From: Streptomyces sp. 7-21
GTDB lineage: Bacteria; Actinomycetota; Actinomycetes; Streptomycetales; Streptomycetaceae
Length of the DNA: 64,000 nt
Assembly (NCBI RefSeq): GCF_016741785.1
Contig: NZ_JAERRL010000002.1
Coordinates: 186,001-250,000, forward strand
Direction: 5' to 3'
The first letter of the stretch is position 1, and every line of letters starts with the position of its first letter. Position numbers and translations under genes: made by a program. Shown here piece after piece: positions 62,598 to 64,000 of this stretch. Below the pieces are notes generated by a model. It had not been told where the DNA came from, made no database searches, and was given only the letters and a program-made list of their open reading frames with translations.

Positions 62598-63464
62598 ATG
62601 AGCGCGCAGATTCTCGATGGCAAGGCGACCGCCAAGGCGGTCAAGTCCGACGTCGCGGCCCGCGTCGCCGCGCTGAAGGAACGCGGCGTCACGCCCGGCC
62701 TCGGTACCGTGCTCGTCGGCGACGACGTCGGCAGCCAGAAGTACGTCGCGGGCAAGCACCGCGACTGCGCCGCCGTCGGCATCGCCTCCATCCAGCGGGA
62801 GCTGCCCGCCACCGCCTCCCAGGAGGAGATCGAGGCGGTCGTGCGCGAGCTGAACGAGGACCCGGCCTGCACCGGTTACATCGTGCAGCTGCCGCTGCCG
62901 CGCGGCATCGACGCCTTCCGCGTGCTGGAGCTGATGGACCCGGCCAAGGACGCGGACGGCCTCCACCCGGCCAATCTCGGCCGCCTCGTGCTCGGCGAGC
63001 CCGCCCCGCTGCCCTGCACGCCCAACGGCATCATCGCCCTGCTGCGCCGCTACGACGTCCCCCTCGCCGGCGCCCACGTCGTGGTCGTCGGCCGCGGTAT
63101 CACGGTCGGCCGCTCGCTGCCGCTGCTGCTGACCCGCCGCAGCGAGAACGCCACCGTGACGCAGTGCCACACCGGCACCCGCGAGCTGGCCGCGCACCTG
63201 CGCGAGGCCGACATCGTCGTGGCCGCGGCGGGCGTGCCGCACCTGATCAAGCCCGAGGACATCAAGCCGGGCGCGGCCGTGCTCGACGTCGGCGTCAGCC
63301 GCGACGAGAACGGCAAGGTCGTCGGCGACGTCCACCCCGGCGTCGCCGAGGTCGCCGGCTGGGTGTCGCCCAACCCGGGTGGCGTCGGCCCCATGACCCG
63401 CGCCATGCTGCTGGTGAACGTCGTGGAGGCCGCCGAGCGCGCCGCCGCGGCGGGCGGAGCCTGA
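62598..63464 (+). CDS. folD: Methylenetetrahydrofolate dehydrogenase/cyclohydrolase
   Basis: A 288-residue bifunctional enzyme converting 5,10-methylene-THF to 10-formyl-THF. The catalytic Y49-x3-K53 pair is in S-Q-K-Y-V-A-G-K, followed by Q-L-P-L-P, the D-G-L-H-P-A-N-L-G substrate loop and the cofactor motif [11 protein letters not shown]. It supplies formyl groups to purN and purH nearby. Upstream AGGATAGGGG serves as ribosome-binding site. The DUF3017 gene starts 17 bases downstream. Confidence 0.97.
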   Translation: MSAQILDGKATAKAVKSDVAARVAALKERGVTPGLGTVLVGDDVGSQKYVAGKHRDCAAVGIASIQRELPATASQEEIEAVVRELNEDPACTGYIVQLPLPRGIDAFRVLELMDPAKDADGLHPANLGRLVLGEPAPLPCTPNGIIALLRRYDVPLAGAHVVVVGRGITVGRSLPLLLTRRSENATVTQCHTGTRELAAHLREADIVVAAAGVPHLIKPEDIKPGAAVLDVGVSRDENGKVVGDVHPGVAEVAGWVSPNPGGVGPMTRAMLLVNVVEAAERAAAAGGA

Positions 63465-63481
63465 CGACGGAGGGAGCGGAC

Positions 63482-63853
63482 GTGCCGAGCTACCCGACGA
63501 GCTCCACCGCCCGTCCCGAGGGCGGGGAGCGCACCGCGCCCGGCAGCGCGCCGGCGCCGATACGCCAGTGGCCGCTGCTCGCCGTACTCGGCGCGACGCT
63601 GGCCGGGCTGCTCGTGACCATCGCCAGCTTCCGCCCGGGGCTGCTCATCGTGGGCGGTGCGCTGCTGGGCGGCGCCGTGCTGCGGGCCTGGCTGCCGCAG
63701 GTCGGCATGCTGGCGGTCCGCTCCCGGACCACGGACGTGGCCACCTACGGGATACTCGGCGCGGCGATCGTCGTGCTGACCCTGATGGCGCAGCCCGACC
63801 CGCTGATAGAAGTGCCGTTCCTGCGGGACCTGCTGCGGTTCTCCGCCGGCTGA
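63482..63853 (+). CDS. DUF3017 membrane protein
   Basis: A 123-residue protein with a short hydrophilic N-terminus and three hydrophobic helices (about 30-48, 53-70, 88-104). DUF3017 proteins typically follow folD in actinobacteria. GTG 63482 has GGAGGGAG about 6 bases upstream, 17 bases after folD, so it is in the folD operon. Confidence 0.85.
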   Translation: MPSYPTSSTARPEGGERTAPGSAPAPIRQWPLLAVLGATLAGLLVTIASFRPGLLIVGGALLGGAVLRAWLPQVGMLAVRSRTTDVATYGILGAAIVVLTLMAQPDPLIEVPFLRDLLRFSAG

Positions 63854-63878
63854 GGGCCGGCCGGCCCCGCGGGACGGC

Positions 63879-64000
63879 TCATCCGGTGGCCCCGAGCCAC
63901 TCCGCGACGCGCTCGGGGTGGTCCCGGGCCCACTCCTCGGCGGCGGCGCGGGGCGTGAGCCCGCGGGCGATGAGGCGGGCCACCTCGTTCTGCTCCTGCT
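63879..64000 (-). CDS. Glycine betaine ABC transporter substrate-binding protein, C-terminal end
   Basis: The window cuts a minus-strand gene; the last 40 codons are visible and read E-V-A-R-L-I-A-R-G-L-T-P-R-A-A-A-E-E-W and end D-H-P-E-R-V-A-E-W-L-G-A-T-G before TGA (63881-63879). The pattern of an A-A-x-x-W helix and V-x-x-W-L end matches the C-terminus of OpuAC/ProX proteins, which deliver betaine or related compatible solutes to a membrane transporter. It converges with the DUF3017 gene. Confidence 0.6.
   Translation of the reverse strand, partial: QEQNEVARLIARGLTPRAAAEEWARDHPERVAEWLGATG

Overview
The window is a stretch of very GC-rich chromosome from a Streptomyces or close relative (Streptomycetaceae). 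The evidence is pervasive G/C third positions, frequent GTG starts, developmental regulators (a WhiD-type WhiB protein and BldM), a sigma-BldN-type promoter, one rare TTA codon, and a gene order I recognise from S. coelicolor: groES-groEL1, whiD, bldM, shbA/sigD, guaB, guaB3, glpD, a Ser/Thr kinase cluster, guaA, pcrA, icmB, sucCD, purN, purH, folD. Parts of this order (groESL-whiB-sigD-guaB and sucCD-perM-purN-purH) also occur in Mycobacterium, so most of the window is conserved core. No IS element, phage, CRISPR array or tRNA was seen.

Region by region: 1-6.6 kb carries an enolase-superfamily fragment, an NLR-like NTPase with Sel1 repeats and a possible amyloid-type N-terminal motif, a DUF4913 protein, an SDR, a methyltransferase and an exported NodB deacetylase. 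6.7-9.0 kb is the heat-shock operon groES-groEL1 behind two CIRCE operators. 9.0-12.1 kb is the developmental block (SDR, WhiD, BldM, ECF sigma factor). 12.1-15.2 kb is the IMP dehydrogenase pair guaB/guaB3 with a RelE/ParE-like small gene wedged between. 15.2-25.1 kb holds a nucleotide-sugar dehydrogenase relative lacking its catalytic residues, glpD and three membrane kinases, one of them a split pseudokinase with a TTA codon. 25.2-32.3 kb: aldehyde dehydrogenase and GMC oxidoreductase, chorismate mutase with a possible attenuator leader, guaA, methyltransferase. 32.3-36.0 kb: envelope-stress-like two-component system with PspC/LiaF-like partners. 36.1-38.5 kb: a 35-codon gene followed by a hairpin and a prolyl-oligopeptidase-like enzyme. 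38.5-46.6 kb: DoxX protein, two NlpC/P60 hydrolases, a GH9 cellulase under a CebR operator, a barstar homologue, a DUF4037 protein. 46.7-48.0 kb: an ECF41 sigma factor with its carboxymuconolactone decarboxylase-like partner and a recognisable ECF41 promoter. 48.1-54.6 kb: DUF1707 protein, PcrA helicase, membrane proteins, M23 peptidase, IcmB. 54.8-64 kb: sucCD, PerM-like protein, purN-purH, small proteins, folD, DUF3017 protein and the end of a glycine-betaine binding protein.

Functional threads: purine synthesis (guaB, guaB3, guaA, purN, purH, folD supplying one-carbon folates), central metabolism (sucCD, icmB, glpD), peptidoglycan and envelope remodelling (NlpC/P60, M23, NodB, kinases, PspC/LiaF-like regulators) and sporulation control. 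All product calls come from reading the translated sequence; no database search was run. Start codons were chosen by ribosome-binding site, family length and, in a few cases, apparent leaderless promoters.
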